Shown here: positions 56,097 through 64,000 of the stretch, one piece after another
Position numbering within the stretch: position 1 is the stretch's first letter
How the letters are laid out: the number at the start of each line of letters is the position of its first letter
Assembly: GCF_014636635.1 (NCBI RefSeq)
Contig: NZ_BMEO01000001.1
Coordinates: 186,001 to 250,000, forward strand
Direction: 5' to 3'
Length of the DNA: 64,000 nt
Source of the DNA: Marinicella pacifica
GTDB taxonomy: Bacteria > Pseudomonadota > Gammaproteobacteria > Xanthomonadales > Marinicellaceae
Position numbers and translations under genes: made by a program
Notes under the pieces: model-generated
The model's database searches: none
Seen by the model: the letters and a program-made list of their open reading frames with translations, nothing else
What the model was told of the DNA's origin: nothing

Positions 56097-57568
56097 ATCA
56101 GTTCTTTAATCATTTTCAAAATAGACTGCGTTTCCACATCCAGTTGTTCCATTTCACTCAAAATTTCTTCTGGACTTCTGAGCGGCGCTTCTTCAGGGGT
56201 GTTGGGGTTCGTAACGCTGAGATCCAGGGTGGTTTCGTCAATGTCTGCGACTTTGATGTTCCATGATTGTTCAGTTTCTTCGCCCGGTTGACTTTTCGAC
56301 AAGCTCTTGGTGCGGAGTTTGACAAATTCTTCCATATCCTTGTCGTTCAATGGGTTGGTTTTGCCCATATTGCGGCCGGGGTTGAGTTGGTAGTACCAGA
56401 TGTTTTTGGTGGGTTCGCCTTTTTGGAAAAACAGTACCACGGTTTTCACACCGGCGCCTTGAAAGGTGCCTTGGGGCATATCGAGAATGGTGTGGAGGTG
56501 ACAGCTTTCGAGGAGCTGTTTGCGTAGTGCAATCGCGGCATTATCGGTGTTGCTTAAGAAGGTGTTTTTAATCACGATGGCGGCGCGACCGCCGGTTTTT
56601 AATGCTTTAATAAAATGCTGTAAAAACAGAAAGGCGGTTTCGCCGGTCTTAATATCGAAGTTTTGTTGGACTTCTTTGCGTTCCTTACCACCGAACGGCG
56701 GATTGGCGAGAATCACATGGTAGCGATCTTTTTCCTGAATGTCGCGGATGTTTTCGCCGAGGGTGTTGGTGTGGATAATATTCGGGGCTTCGATGCCATG
56801 CAGGATCATGTTCATGATGCCGATAACATAGGCGAGGTTCTTTTTCTCTTTGCCGTAGAACGTCGATTCCTGAAGTGTTTTGAGGTTTTCTGTGGTCTTA
56901 TCCATGCGTTCATACATGTACTCATAGGCTTCACACAAAAAGCCACAGGAACCGGCGGCACCGTCATAGATTTTTTCACCGATTTGTGGATCAATAACTT
57001 CAATCATCGCTCGAATTAAGGGTCTGGGCGTGTAGTATTGACCGCCATTACGCCCGGCATTACCCATGTTTTTAATTTTTGTTTCGTAGAGATGCGACAG
57101 TTCGTGTTTGTCTTTGCTGGAGCGAAATGGTAAGGCATCGGCGTATTCCAGGATTTCACGCAGGTTATAGCCGCTTTGGATTTTATTTTTCAGTTCTGAG
57201 AAAATTTCACCAATTTTGTACTCGATGGTTTCGGCTGATTCGGCCTTTTGTTTAAAACCGGCCAGATAGGGGAATAACTGACCATCGACAAAAGCCACTA
57301 AATCCGGTCCGGTCATCGCCACATGATGGTCTAATTTTCCATCGGCATCTTTGGGCATGGCCCAATGGCTCCAACGGTATTTTTCATCTAAAATAAATTG
57401 GTACGCTTCACCTTTGAGTTCAGCTTCATCGGCTTTGTCCTTTTCCAGCTCGTCAAGGTATCGGAGAAACAGTATCCAGGACGTCTGCCCAATGTAATCC
57501 AGCTCACTGTCAGCGCCGGAGTCTTTCCATAAAATATCGTCAATGTTTTTAAAGGTTTGTTCAAACAT
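56093..57568 (-). CDS. hsdM: HsdM, type I adenine methyltransferase subunit
   Basis: The product is 491 residues. An N-terminal helical domain precedes the N6-adenine methylase domain with SAM motif IYDGAAGSCGFLCEA (motif I in a variant form) and catalytic NPPFGGKER. It methylates adenine in the target set by HsdS. The ATG at 57568 has AAAGGA as ribosome site. It is the first gene of the hsd operon. Confidence 0.95.
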   Translation of the reverse strand: MFEQTFKNIDDILWKDSGADSELDYIGQTSWILFLRYLDELEKDKADEAELKGEAYQFILDEKYRWSHWAMPKDADGKLDHHVAMTGPDLVAFVDGQLFPYLAGFKQKAESAETIEYKIGEIFSELKNKIQSGYNLREILEYADALPFRSSKDKHELSHLYETKIKNMGNAGRNGGQYYTPRPLIRAMIEVIDPQIGEKIYDGAAGSCGFLCEAYEYMYERMDKTTENLKTLQESTFYGKEKKNLAYVIGIMNMILHGIEAPNIIHTNTLGENIRDIQEKDRYHVILANPPFGGKERKEVQQNFDIKTGETAFLFLQHFIKALKTGGRAAIVIKNTFLSNTDNAAIALRKQLLESCHLHTILDMPQGTFQGAGVKTVVLFFQKGEPTKNIWYYQLNPGRNMGKTNPLNDKDMEEFVKLRTKSLSKSQPGEETEQSWNIKVADIDETTLDLSVTNPNTPEEAPLRSPEEILSEMEQLDVETQSILKMIKELI

Positions 57569-57990
57569 GGAATGTCCTTTTTAATGTTAAATTATTCGGA
57601 ATGCCTTTTCTCAGCAAATCTTAAAATTGTTAATGACTATTTAAACAGTTTTATTTTTTTAATCACTTTGCCCAATCGTAGAAAAATTTGCAATAGAAAT
57701 TTCTTTAAAGCTTTGCGGTGTGCGACTTATGGTGGCGTTTGGGAGATTCTCGTGTCGAGCACGAAAATGACTGCCGTTGGTTTTAAGGGTATGTGACAAA
57801 TTTTAGTAATTGAAATGCTTCGCATTTGTTCACGTTGTGAACTGGGCCTCTGGATCAAGTCCGAAGGCGTCGCGGTGTTTTAGGTTTTGGGTTGCGTTAG
57901 GAGGTCCCTCGACTTCGCTCGCCTCCAGGGATGGAGGTGTGCCACGTTATAAGGGATAAGGTAGTGGCCGGGACGACTGACGTCGTTTAA
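57569..57990. other. Long gap with several hairpins upstream of hsdM
   Basis: This 422-bp stretch holds the hsdM promoter area and several small palindromes: TCGTG/CACGA (57750-57764), AAATGC/GCATTT (57813-57827) and GTTCAC/GTGAAC (57828-57842). The remainder has no open frame with a believable start. The hairpins resemble REP-type elements and mark the island's right edge. Confidence 0.5.
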
Positions 57991-58287
57991 TCATTTAGCG
58001 GTTACCAAAATCAAAAAAGCCGCGCCGAAGCCGGTGGTGATGACGGGGTCTTGGAAAAAGGATAAATCTTCAAGGCCTTTGACGGTATTGGCCACCAGTT
58101 GAATGATTACACCGAGAAAGGCAATGGTGGCGAAGCCGGTGACCTGATGGCGACCGACTTTCTTGCCCATCAGTATGAGCGGTTCTTTCTTGGCCGGATC
58201 GACAAAACGATATTTTAAACTAATGCCGACCACAATCAGCGCCAGAAAGTATTTTAGGAAATCAGCGTATAAATATATGACATCCAT
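57991..58287 (-). CDS. Small three-TM membrane protein
   Basis: The product is 98 residues with three hydrophobic spans (about 10-25, 52-70 and 80-96) and charged loops. The family is not recognised. It lies eight bases after the ABC ATPase gene on the same strand, so it may belong to the exporter. Confidence 0.6.
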   Translation of the reverse strand: MDVIYLYADFLKYFLALIVVGISLKYRFVDPAKKEPLILMGKKVGRHQVTGFATIAFLGVIIQLVANTVKGLEDLSFFQDPVITTGFGAAFLILVTAK

Positions 58288-58295
58288 ACCTGTCC

Positions 58296-59222
58296 TTACT
58301 TAAAGTTATCGGTCATATATTCCTGCAGGCGTTCGCCTTTGGTGAATTCCCGGTAGCCCATGTTCATGTCTTTGAGTACCTGTAATAAACTGATTTCGAT
58401 GCCGTCGGTTTGTTGCGGGTCGTAATAGACCACCATCACGCAACTGCCGGGTTTACCGACTTTAATGTCTTTAACCCAATCAGCTGCTTTTAAATGTACC
58501 AGTTGTTCAGCCGTGGGATGGTCGGTAAGTTTTATGGTCAGGGCTTGTTGTTTCACCACAATCTGATCAATTTCACGGTGCGCATGCAAGCGGCCTTTAT
58601 CCAGTATCACCACTTCGTGACAAAGGTCTTCAATCACCGATAAATTATGCGAGCTGATAATAATCGTGGCTTTATTCTGCAGGTTTTTAATCACGGCTTT
58701 AATGTTATCGGTGGTGCTTGGGTCTAATCCGGCGGTGGGTTCATCGAGTAAGATTAATTCCGGTTCACCCATTAAGGCCTGGGCAATGGCGCAGCGTTTC
58801 AGCATGCCGTGGCTCATTTGCTCGGGGAGTTTATTCTGGGCTTCAATTAAATCCACCAGATCCAGCACACGCAAGGCCTCTTTGCGGGCGGCTTGTTTGG
58901 CAAAACCCTGTAATTCCGCCAGCATGGTCAGTTGCACTTTAACCGACAGTGATTTCAGAAAATGCGCATCCTGCGGTAGAATCGAAACACGGCTTTTTAA
59001 ATCCACGGCGTTGGGTTCTTGTCCCAATACATTAACTGTGCCGTCACTGGGTTTAATAAAACCGCAAATCAGCGACATCAGTGTGGTTTTACCGGCACCG
59101 TTGGGACCAATTAAACCGGTGGTGATGTTCTTTTTAATCTCGACATCTAAATTCTGTACGGCAAATTGCGCGCCGTATTGTTTACTCAGTTGTCGGGTTG
59201 TTATGGCGAATCCTGAATTCAT
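58296..59222 (-). CDS. ABC exporter ATP-binding protein
   Basis: The product is 308 residues. Walker A is GLIGPNGAGKTT (37-48), Walker B is LILLDEPTAGLDP, and the switch His is in ISSHNL. The ABC signature is MSHGMLKR, where LSGGQ is usual; the second Gly is replaced. The C-terminal ~90 residues form the extra domain of ABC-2-type exporters. It overlaps the permease by four bases. The substrate is unknown. Confidence 0.9.
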   Translation of the reverse strand: MNSGFAITTRQLSKQYGAQFAVQNLDVEIKKNITTGLIGPNGAGKTTLMSLICGFIKPSDGTVNVLGQEPNAVDLKSRVSILPQDAHFLKSLSVKVQLTMLAELQGFAKQAARKEALRVLDLVDLIEAQNKLPEQMSHGMLKRCAIAQALMGEPELILLDEPTAGLDPSTTDNIKAVIKNLQNKATIIISSHNLSVIEDLCHEVVILDKGRLHAHREIDQIVVKQQALTIKLTDHPTAEQLVHLKAADWVKDIKVGKPGSCVMVVYYDPQQTDGIEISLLQVLKDMNMGYREFTKGERLQEYMTDNFK

Positions 59223-60040
59223 ATATCCCTCCGTGAAAAAATCAGCCAGCCTAAATAAAAGTAAACGGCCATATAAATGACATTGACACCAACCGCTTTA
59301 ATCAGCGCGCCGAATTCAAACAATAACAACTCACTTTTCATGGTGTTGGGCAGAATATACGCTATCACATCCGCCAGCAGATCCGACTGAAAACCCATCA
59401 CCGAGACGATAATGGTGACAATAAAATAAAAACCGATTCCGAGTAAAGCCGATAGGGCCGCTGAACCCACCAAAGCGGAGCATAAAGACATCATGGCAAC
59501 AAAAGGTACGGCATAGACAGCCAGACAGACAATCATCCACAAAGCATCAAAAAAAACCTCGGTCAGTTTGGCATCATTCAACGCCACCACCCACAACATG
59601 GCCAGTAAGGTCACCACCGCGTAGGCCATCCATACCAGTAAAACCGCGCCGATAAAACGTCCCAGGTATATTTCACTGCGTAAACAGCGGGGCAATAAAA
59701 AGCGCAGATACTGTCCGCCGATGTCATTGGCCGTCTGGTCACTGGCCGCAAATAAAACAAAAAACGGCGCGGTGTTAATGGCGATTAAATAGTACAGCGA
59801 AAAACCCGGATGCCGGTCGGTAAACAAGGATTGGGCGGTTTTGGCATCGAATAACCAGGCCAGAATAAAGGAGCTGTCAGGGCTTTTCAGCCACCCGGTA
59901 TCTACATGGCCGAATTTGGTGAATATCCACAGCCAAAAGACCGCAAAAAAGACCAGAAATAAAACGCCCCGCGCACTGCGCAAAGCATAATACAAATCAT
60001 GTGAAACAATTTTCTTTAAGGTGCCGATTCGTAATGTCAT
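59219..60040 (-). CDS. ABC-2 type transporter permease
   Basis: The product is 273 residues with about six membrane spans, starting near residue 25 and closing at the C-terminus. The pattern with a large first periplasmic loop fits ABC-2 permeases of NosY/YhfK-like type. It is the first gene of an operon with the ATPase and the small membrane protein. Confidence 0.85.
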   Translation of the reverse strand: MTLRIGTLKKIVSHDLYYALRSARGVLFLVFFAVFWLWIFTKFGHVDTGWLKSPDSSFILAWLFDAKTAQSLFTDRHPGFSLYYLIAINTAPFFVLFAASDQTANDIGGQYLRFLLPRCLRSEIYLGRFIGAVLLVWMAYAVVTLLAMLWVVALNDAKLTEVFFDALWMIVCLAVYAVPFVAMMSLCSALVGSAALSALLGIGFYFIVTIIVSVMGFQSDLLADVIAYILPNTMKSELLLFEFGALIKAVGVNVIYMAVYFYLGWLIFSRRDI

Positions 60041-60059
60041 TTAATTTTTCCCGCAAAAC

Positions 60060-60090
60060 GAAAAAGGAGCGATGAACTCGCTCCTTAAAA
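60060..60090 (-). terminator. Terminator after the 153-residue membrane protein
   Basis: On the minus strand AAGGAGCG - AGTTCAT - CGCTCCTT is followed by TTTTTCG, 25 bp after the stop of the gene at 60115. Confidence 0.85.
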
Positions 60091-60114
60091 TTTACCTATG
60101 AAATCAGCCAATAA

Positions 60115-60576
60115 TTAAACTGTTTCAATCGGTGCATTGGCATTGCCACCCATTGTTTTGGCACAGTAAATGGCCAAAGCGCCACCCACCAGGCCAACCA
60201 CATTGGTGATACCAAAACTGGTGATTAATATCCCGATAACTTCAGCGAGAATCGCCACACCCCCTGCAACCATAATAAATTGGGCTTTTTTAGCAGTGAA
60301 TAAGAACACGGCACCGGCAATTAAAATACCCACGCTCACCAATAAAAACACACCAAAGGCCATCAGACCCATACCGCCTGAGCCCATGGCTTCAGAGGCC
60401 TTATCCATTTCAGCCCGTTGTTCTTCAGTCATTTGTGAACGTGTTTGTTCCATATGCGTTGAATTCATGGCTTTTGAAAAACCCGTTGAAGCGGCACCAC
60501 CGCCTAAATAAGCCAAACCCGCAAATAAATTAAAGACCGCGGCAATAATTAAAATCACACCTGCTGCTACTTTCAT
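60115..60576 (-). CDS. Four-TM membrane protein of unknown function
   Basis: The product is 153 residues with four hydrophobic spans (about 4-26, 72-94, 100-120 and 124-143) separated by a polar 35-residue loop rich in Met, Glu and Ala. The family is not recognised with confidence. It ends with its own terminator, separate from the ABC operon. Confidence 0.6.
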   Translation of the reverse strand: MKVAAGVILIIAAVFNLFAGLAYLGGGAASTGFSKAMNSTHMEQTRSQMTEEQRAEMDKASEAMGSGGMGLMAFGVFLLVSVGILIAGAVFLFTAKKAQFIMVAGGVAILAEVIGILITSFGITNVVGLVGGALAIYCAKTMGGNANAPIETV

Positions 60577-60803
60577 AGAAATCTCCCATTGTAGTTAATT
60601 GTTAATACGTGAACCACCTGTGTGGCCAAACATTAAAAAATGTCTTATTTATTCTAACACAGCAAAATCCCTTTTTATGACAGCAATATTTTAAAATGTT
60701 AGATATTTCACAAAATTGATGGTGGTTTTTTGCTATGAATTGATGAGGATGAAATAATACGTCTGCAATCAAGGAACCCCATCGGCAACCACTAACATAA
60801 TTT

Positions 60804-60812
60804 TGTTATAAT
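60804..60812 (+). promoter_or_regulatory. Extended -10 promoter of trhO
   Basis: TGTTATAAT is an extended -10 (TGnTATAAT) about 50 bases before the ATG. A hairpin CCTGA/TCAGG (60831-60847) lies in the 5' leader. Confidence 0.55.
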
Positions 60813-60860
60813 GCGACTTTTTACACAGCACCTGATTTACGTTCAGGTTAGCTTAATACG

Positions 60861-61862
60861 ATGAAACAACAGATTGTGGTTTGCGCACTCTACCATTTTG
60901 TGCGCCTCGAAAATTTTGAATCCTTACGCGACCCCCTACTGACGCTGATGAAACAGCAGCATGTCAGAGGAACCCTATTGCTGGCCGAAGAAGGTATTAA
61001 CGGCACCATCGCCGGTTCCAGAGAAGGCATTGATGTGGTACTTGATTGGTTACGCCAGGATAAGCGTCTGGCGGAATTAGACAGCAAGGAATCGTTAACT
61101 GATGAAATGCCTTTTTATCGCAGTAAAGTTAAACTCAAAAAAGAAATCGTCACCATGGGTGTGCAAGGCATTGACCCCAAGCGCGTTGTCGGCACCTATG
61201 TGGAACCTAAAGACTGGAATGATTTAATTTCGGATCCGGAGGTAACGTTAATCGATACCCGTAATGATTACGAGGTCAATATCGGCACTTTTGAGCGAGC
61301 GGTGAATCCCAAAACCGAAACTTTCCGCGAATTTCCGGCCTATGTCAGAGAAAACCTCGACCCTGAGAAGCATAAAAAGGTCGCGATGTTCTGCACCGGT
61401 GGTATCCGTTGTGAGAAATCCACCGCTTATTTAAAGGAACAGGGCTTTGAAGAGGTTTATCACCTCAAAGGCGGGATTTTAAAATACTTAGAAGAAGTCC
61501 CCAAAGAAGACAGCAAATGGCAGGGTGAATGCTTTGTCTTCGACAATCGCGTGGCAGTTAACCATGATCTTGAAAAAGGCCAATACGACCAGTGTTACGC
61601 CTGTCGCTATCCCATTACTGAGGCTGATAAACAATCAGCGCACTACCAACAAGGCGTGAGTTGTCCGCATTGTTATGATAAAACCACGGAAGAACAACGC
61701 CAACAATTTGCCATGCGCGAAAAACAAATGCAACTGGCGAAACAACGCGGTGATGCACATCTGGGTCTTGAAGCCCAACAAATCTTAAAGCAGCGTCAGG
61801 CTGAGAAAAAGGCAGCCCTACAAACGGCCAAGTCTCAGCAACAGAATAAAATCGACAGCTAA
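60861..61862 (+). CDS. trhO: TrhO, tRNA uridine 5-hydroxylase (rhodanese family)
   Basis: The product is 333 residues. The N-terminal domain has [13 protein letters not shown], the rhodanese core has [11 protein letters not shown] with the active Cys, and the C-terminal Cys-rich part has [10 protein letters not shown] and SCPHCYDK. TrhO (YceA) makes 5-hydroxyuridine at tRNA wobble position 34 using prephenate or oxygen. It is monocistronic. Confidence 0.93.
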   Translation: MKQQIVVCALYHFVRLENFESLRDPLLTLMKQQHVRGTLLLAEEGINGTIAGSREGIDVVLDWLRQDKRLAELDSKESLTDEMPFYRSKVKLKKEIVTMGVQGIDPKRVVGTYVEPKDWNDLISDPEVTLIDTRNDYEVNIGTFERAVNPKTETFREFPAYVRENLDPEKHKKVAMFCTGGIRCEKSTAYLKEQGFEEVYHLKGGILKYLEEVPKEDSKWQGECFVFDNRVAVNHDLEKGQYDQCYACRYPITEADKQSAHYQQGVSCPHCYDKTTEEQRQQFAMREKQMQLAKQRGDAHLGLEAQQILKQRQAEKKAALQTAKSQQQNKIDS

Positions 61863-61872
61863 CGTCTTTTGT

Positions 61873-61973
61873 TTAACCACAAAGACCACAAAGGTTTTCA
61901 CAAAGAACACTAAGTCTTCATTTTACGCATTTCTTTGTGCACTCTGTGTCTTCTCCGTGGACTTTGTGGTTAA
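61873..61973. repeat. 'TTAACCACAAAG' palindromic repeat, copy 2
   Basis: A 101-bp imperfect palindrome, TTAACCACAAAGACC to GTGGTTAA, related to the copy at 47231-47328. It lies between trhO and the RND pump gene and may terminate trhO. Confidence 0.8.
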
Positions 61974-62040
61974 TCTTTTTAAATTGTTTTTAATTCTGAC
62001 TAACTGTCGGATACTTTTGATATTTGCGGGAACAAGGGCA

Positions 62041-62070
62041 AAAAAAAGCGGCCAAATAATGACCGCTTTC
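62041..62070 (-). terminator. Terminator after the RND pump gene
   Basis: On the minus strand AGCGGTCATTATTTGGCCGCT is a hairpin followed by eight T residues, about 50 bp after the pump stop codon. Confidence 0.85.
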
Positions 62071-62119
62071 TGTGGGTAAGTGTCGCTACATGATATCAAT
62101 CATGCGCTAAACTTATGAC

Positions 62120-64000
62120 TTACTTGGTATCAATGGCTTTCTCTTGACCAATTTTTTGTGGGGTAATTTTTTCACGATAAAATACTTTTTCTACCGCGAC
62201 AAAAAACATGGGAATAAACAAAATAGCCACCATGGTCGAAGCCAACATACCCCCAATAACAGCGATACCAATGGCGTTTTGACTAACCGCACCGGCACCA
62301 CTACTCAATGCCAATGGCGAAACACCTAAGATAAAGGCCATTGACGTCATGATAATGGGTCGAAACCTTTGACGCGCTGATTCTGCCACGGCTTCCATAA
62401 TACCCATGCCCTCATGCTTCAGATCCTGAGCAAATTCAACAATCAAAATGGCGTTCTTAGAAGCCAAACCAACCGTTGTCAATAAGGCCACCTGGAAATA
62501 CACATCATTGGGGATACCAAATAATTTAGCCGCCAATACAGTACCAAGTACACCTAAAGGCACAGCCAGAATCACCACCAAAGGAACTGCCCAACTTTCA
62601 TACAATGCTGCTAAGGATAAAAACACAATGAGGACGGAGATGGCATATAGTGCCGCTGTTTGATCCCCACTTTCTTGTTCTTCGTAGGATAAGCCAGACC
62701 ACTCAATACCAAACTGTCCGGGCAAATTATTCACAATTTGTTCTATTTCATCCATGGCCACACCAGAACTGATACCCGGTGCCGGTTGACCTTGAATGTT
62801 CATAGACGGCACTGCATTAAAACGCTCTAATTTGGGCGATCCATATTCCCATTCCATGGTTGAAAAACGATCAAAAGGTATCATTTGGCCTTGGTTATTA
62901 GCCACATACCATTTCGACAAATCTTCCGGAACCATGCGACTGGATGCCTCACCCTGCATGTAGACTTTTTTGACTTTGCCCCGATCCAGAAAATCATTGA
63001 CGTAACTGGAACCCCAGGCAATTTGCAGGGTGCGATTTATCTCGCTTAAATCCAGCCCCATGGTGGCGGCTTTTTCATTGTCAATGTTGATTTTTAACTG
63101 TGGCACGTCACTCAAACCACCCGGCCGAACACCCACTAAATTTGGATTTTGCGCAGCCGCACCCAGCACCTGATTACGGGCTTGCATTAAGGCTTCATGA
63201 CCTTCACCACCGCGATCAACCAACTGAAAGTTAAAGCCCGAAGCGTTACCCAGTGATTGAATCGGTGGCGGAATAATGGCAAAGGCTCTGGCATCATTTA
63301 ATTGTGAGAAGGCATAATTTGTTTGGTCTCTTACCGCAAAAACACTCAAATCATCACCGGGGCGTTCTTCCCAGTCTTTTAATCGAATAAAGCCCATACC
63401 GGCGTTTTGTGCTAAACCTGAAAAACTAAAACCCACCACGGTAAAGAAGCCTTCAACCGTATCGGCCTGTTCAGTTAACAGATAATGTTCAATTTTTTGC
63501 ATCGATTCACGGGTCCGTTCTGCAGATGCACCCACCGGTGTGTCCACCAGAACAAACATGGTGCCCTGGTCTTCATCCGGCAAGAACGATTTGGGCAAGG
63601 AAGTAAACAGTAAGGCCATAACAGTAATAATGAGGCCGTAAATGACCGCAAATCGTAATATACGCCGCGCCATATGCGAAGTACCGGCTTCATATTTATT
63701 TCGCACCCAGTCAAAGCCGCGATTAAAGGGGCCAAAAAACCCTTTTGTTCGGTCATATTCCGGTTTTTTCGGCTTTAAGAAGGTGGCACACATGGTCGGC
63801 GACAACACCAGTGCCACCAGCACCGATAGTCCCATCACCGAAACGATGGTAATCGAAAATTGACGATAAATGGCACCACTGGAACCCGGGAAAAAGGCCA
63901 TCGGCACAAATACCGCTGATAACACCACACCAATACCAATTAAGGCACCGGAAATTTGGTCCATGGATTTTTTGGTGGCTTCTTTTGGGTCCAGACCGTC
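62120..64000 (-). CDS. AcrB-type RND efflux pump, partial (5' end off the window)
   Basis: The frame stays open to the right edge, giving 626 C-terminal residues. They begin GLDPKEATKKSMDQISGAL and contain AcrB-type segments: SPTMCATFLKP, DTPVGASAERTRE, the pore-domain run and ASKNAILIVEFAQDL with the relay Lys. The Asp-Asp relay lies upstream of the window. The protein exports hydrophobic compounds with a periplasmic adaptor and TolC, not visible here. Confidence 0.92.
   Translation of the reverse strand, partial: DGLDPKEATKKSMDQISGALIGIGVVLSAVFVPMAFFPGSSGAIYRQFSITIVSVMGLSVLVALVLSPTMCATFLKPKKPEYDRTKGFFGPFNRGFDWVRNKYEAGTSHMARRILRFAVIYGLIITVMALLFTSLPKSFLPDEDQGTMFVLVDTPVGASAERTRESMQKIEHYLLTEQADTVEGFFTVVGFSFSGLAQNAGMGFIRLKDWEERPGDDLSVFAVRDQTNYAFSQLNDARAFAIIPPPIQSLGNASGFNFQLVDRGGEGHEALMQARNQVLGAAAQNPNLVGVRPGGLSDVPQLKINIDNEKAATMGLDLSEINRTLQIAWGSSYVNDFLDRGKVKKVYMQGEASSRMVPEDLSKWYVANNQGQMIPFDRFSTMEWEYGSPKLERFNAVPSMNIQGQPAPGISSGVAMDEIEQIVNNLPGQFGIEWSGLSYEEQESGDQTAALYAISVLIVFLSLAALYESWAVPLVVILAVPLGVLGTVLAAKLFGIPNDVYFQVALLTTVGLASKNAILIVEFAQDLKHEGMGIMEAVAESARQRFRPIIMTSMAFILGVSPLALSSGAGAVSQNAIGIAVIGGMLASTMVAILFIPMFFVAVEKVFYREKITPQKIGQEKAIDTK

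Noticed and set aside
57557-57796. 79-residue ORF in the gap upstream of hsdM
   Set aside because: It covers the hsdM ribosome site and a hairpin, is low-complexity and has no family.
58666-59280. 204-residue antisense ORF inside the ABC ATPase gene
   Set aside because: It is a shadow frame of the ATPase gene.

Overview
The window is chromosomal DNA of a gammaproteobacterium. Several lines point to the Xanthomonadales/Marinicella side of the class: a Crp-family regulator that reads like Xanthomonas Clp, an adjacent XanB2-type chorismatase, secreted proteins ending in a PDLIFxxGFE tail, and a TPR Ser/Thr kinase paired with an ECF43-like sigma factor. This placement is inferred from motifs recalled from known families, not from a search. 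No rRNA, tRNA, CRISPR array, integrase or intact insertion sequence was seen.

Layout. 0-12.5 kb is a mosaic of metabolic and secreted-protein genes: a GFA-family fragment, an MDR oxidoreductase, an XRE regulator, an old yellow enzyme, a YcaQ-type glycosylase, a metallo-beta-lactamase-fold hydrolase, a truncated esterase beside a 139-bp repeat, an AstE/AspA-like protein, an M28 peptidase, a DUF2237 protein, an S9-like hydrolase and an outer-membrane barrel. 12.6-18.7 kb holds a 1513-residue multidomain glycosyltransferase, a convergent methyltransferase, and a secreted protein with a second copy of the 139-bp repeat upstream of it. 19.3-24.4 kb is housekeeping: miaB-phoH-ybeY, a CoA-type Nudix hydrolase, an FKBP isomerase and an enoyl-CoA hydratase. 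24.5-34.4 kb holds an OPT transporter, an OprC-like copper TonB receptor, uvrA, a PhoB-like regulator, the Clp-like regulator and the chorismatase. 34.5-47.2 kb holds cysS, sufE, the kinase/sigma pair, two related S8 proteases (one with an in-frame stop), nagZ and fadH.

47.3-57.6 kb is a defence-type island, all on the minus strand. hsdM and hsdS overlap by 4 bp, and hsdS overlaps a gene for a membrane-anchored HerA/FtsK-like ATPase by 8 bp. Then come an mqsRA toxin-antitoxin pair, a duplicated 5' stub of hsdR, an AlbA_2-domain protein, a truncated winged-helix ORF, and full-length hsdR. The order, the hsdR stub, the small direct repeats and the AT-rich ATPase gene suggest a type I restriction-modification operon that gained extra modules. 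This is the most likely place for an undescribed system.

57.9-64 kb holds an ABC-2 exporter operon, a small membrane protein, trhO and the C-terminal part of an AcrB-type RND pump that runs off the right edge. Two copies of a ~100-bp 'TTAACCACAAAG' palindromic repeat sit at 47.2 and 61.9 kb.
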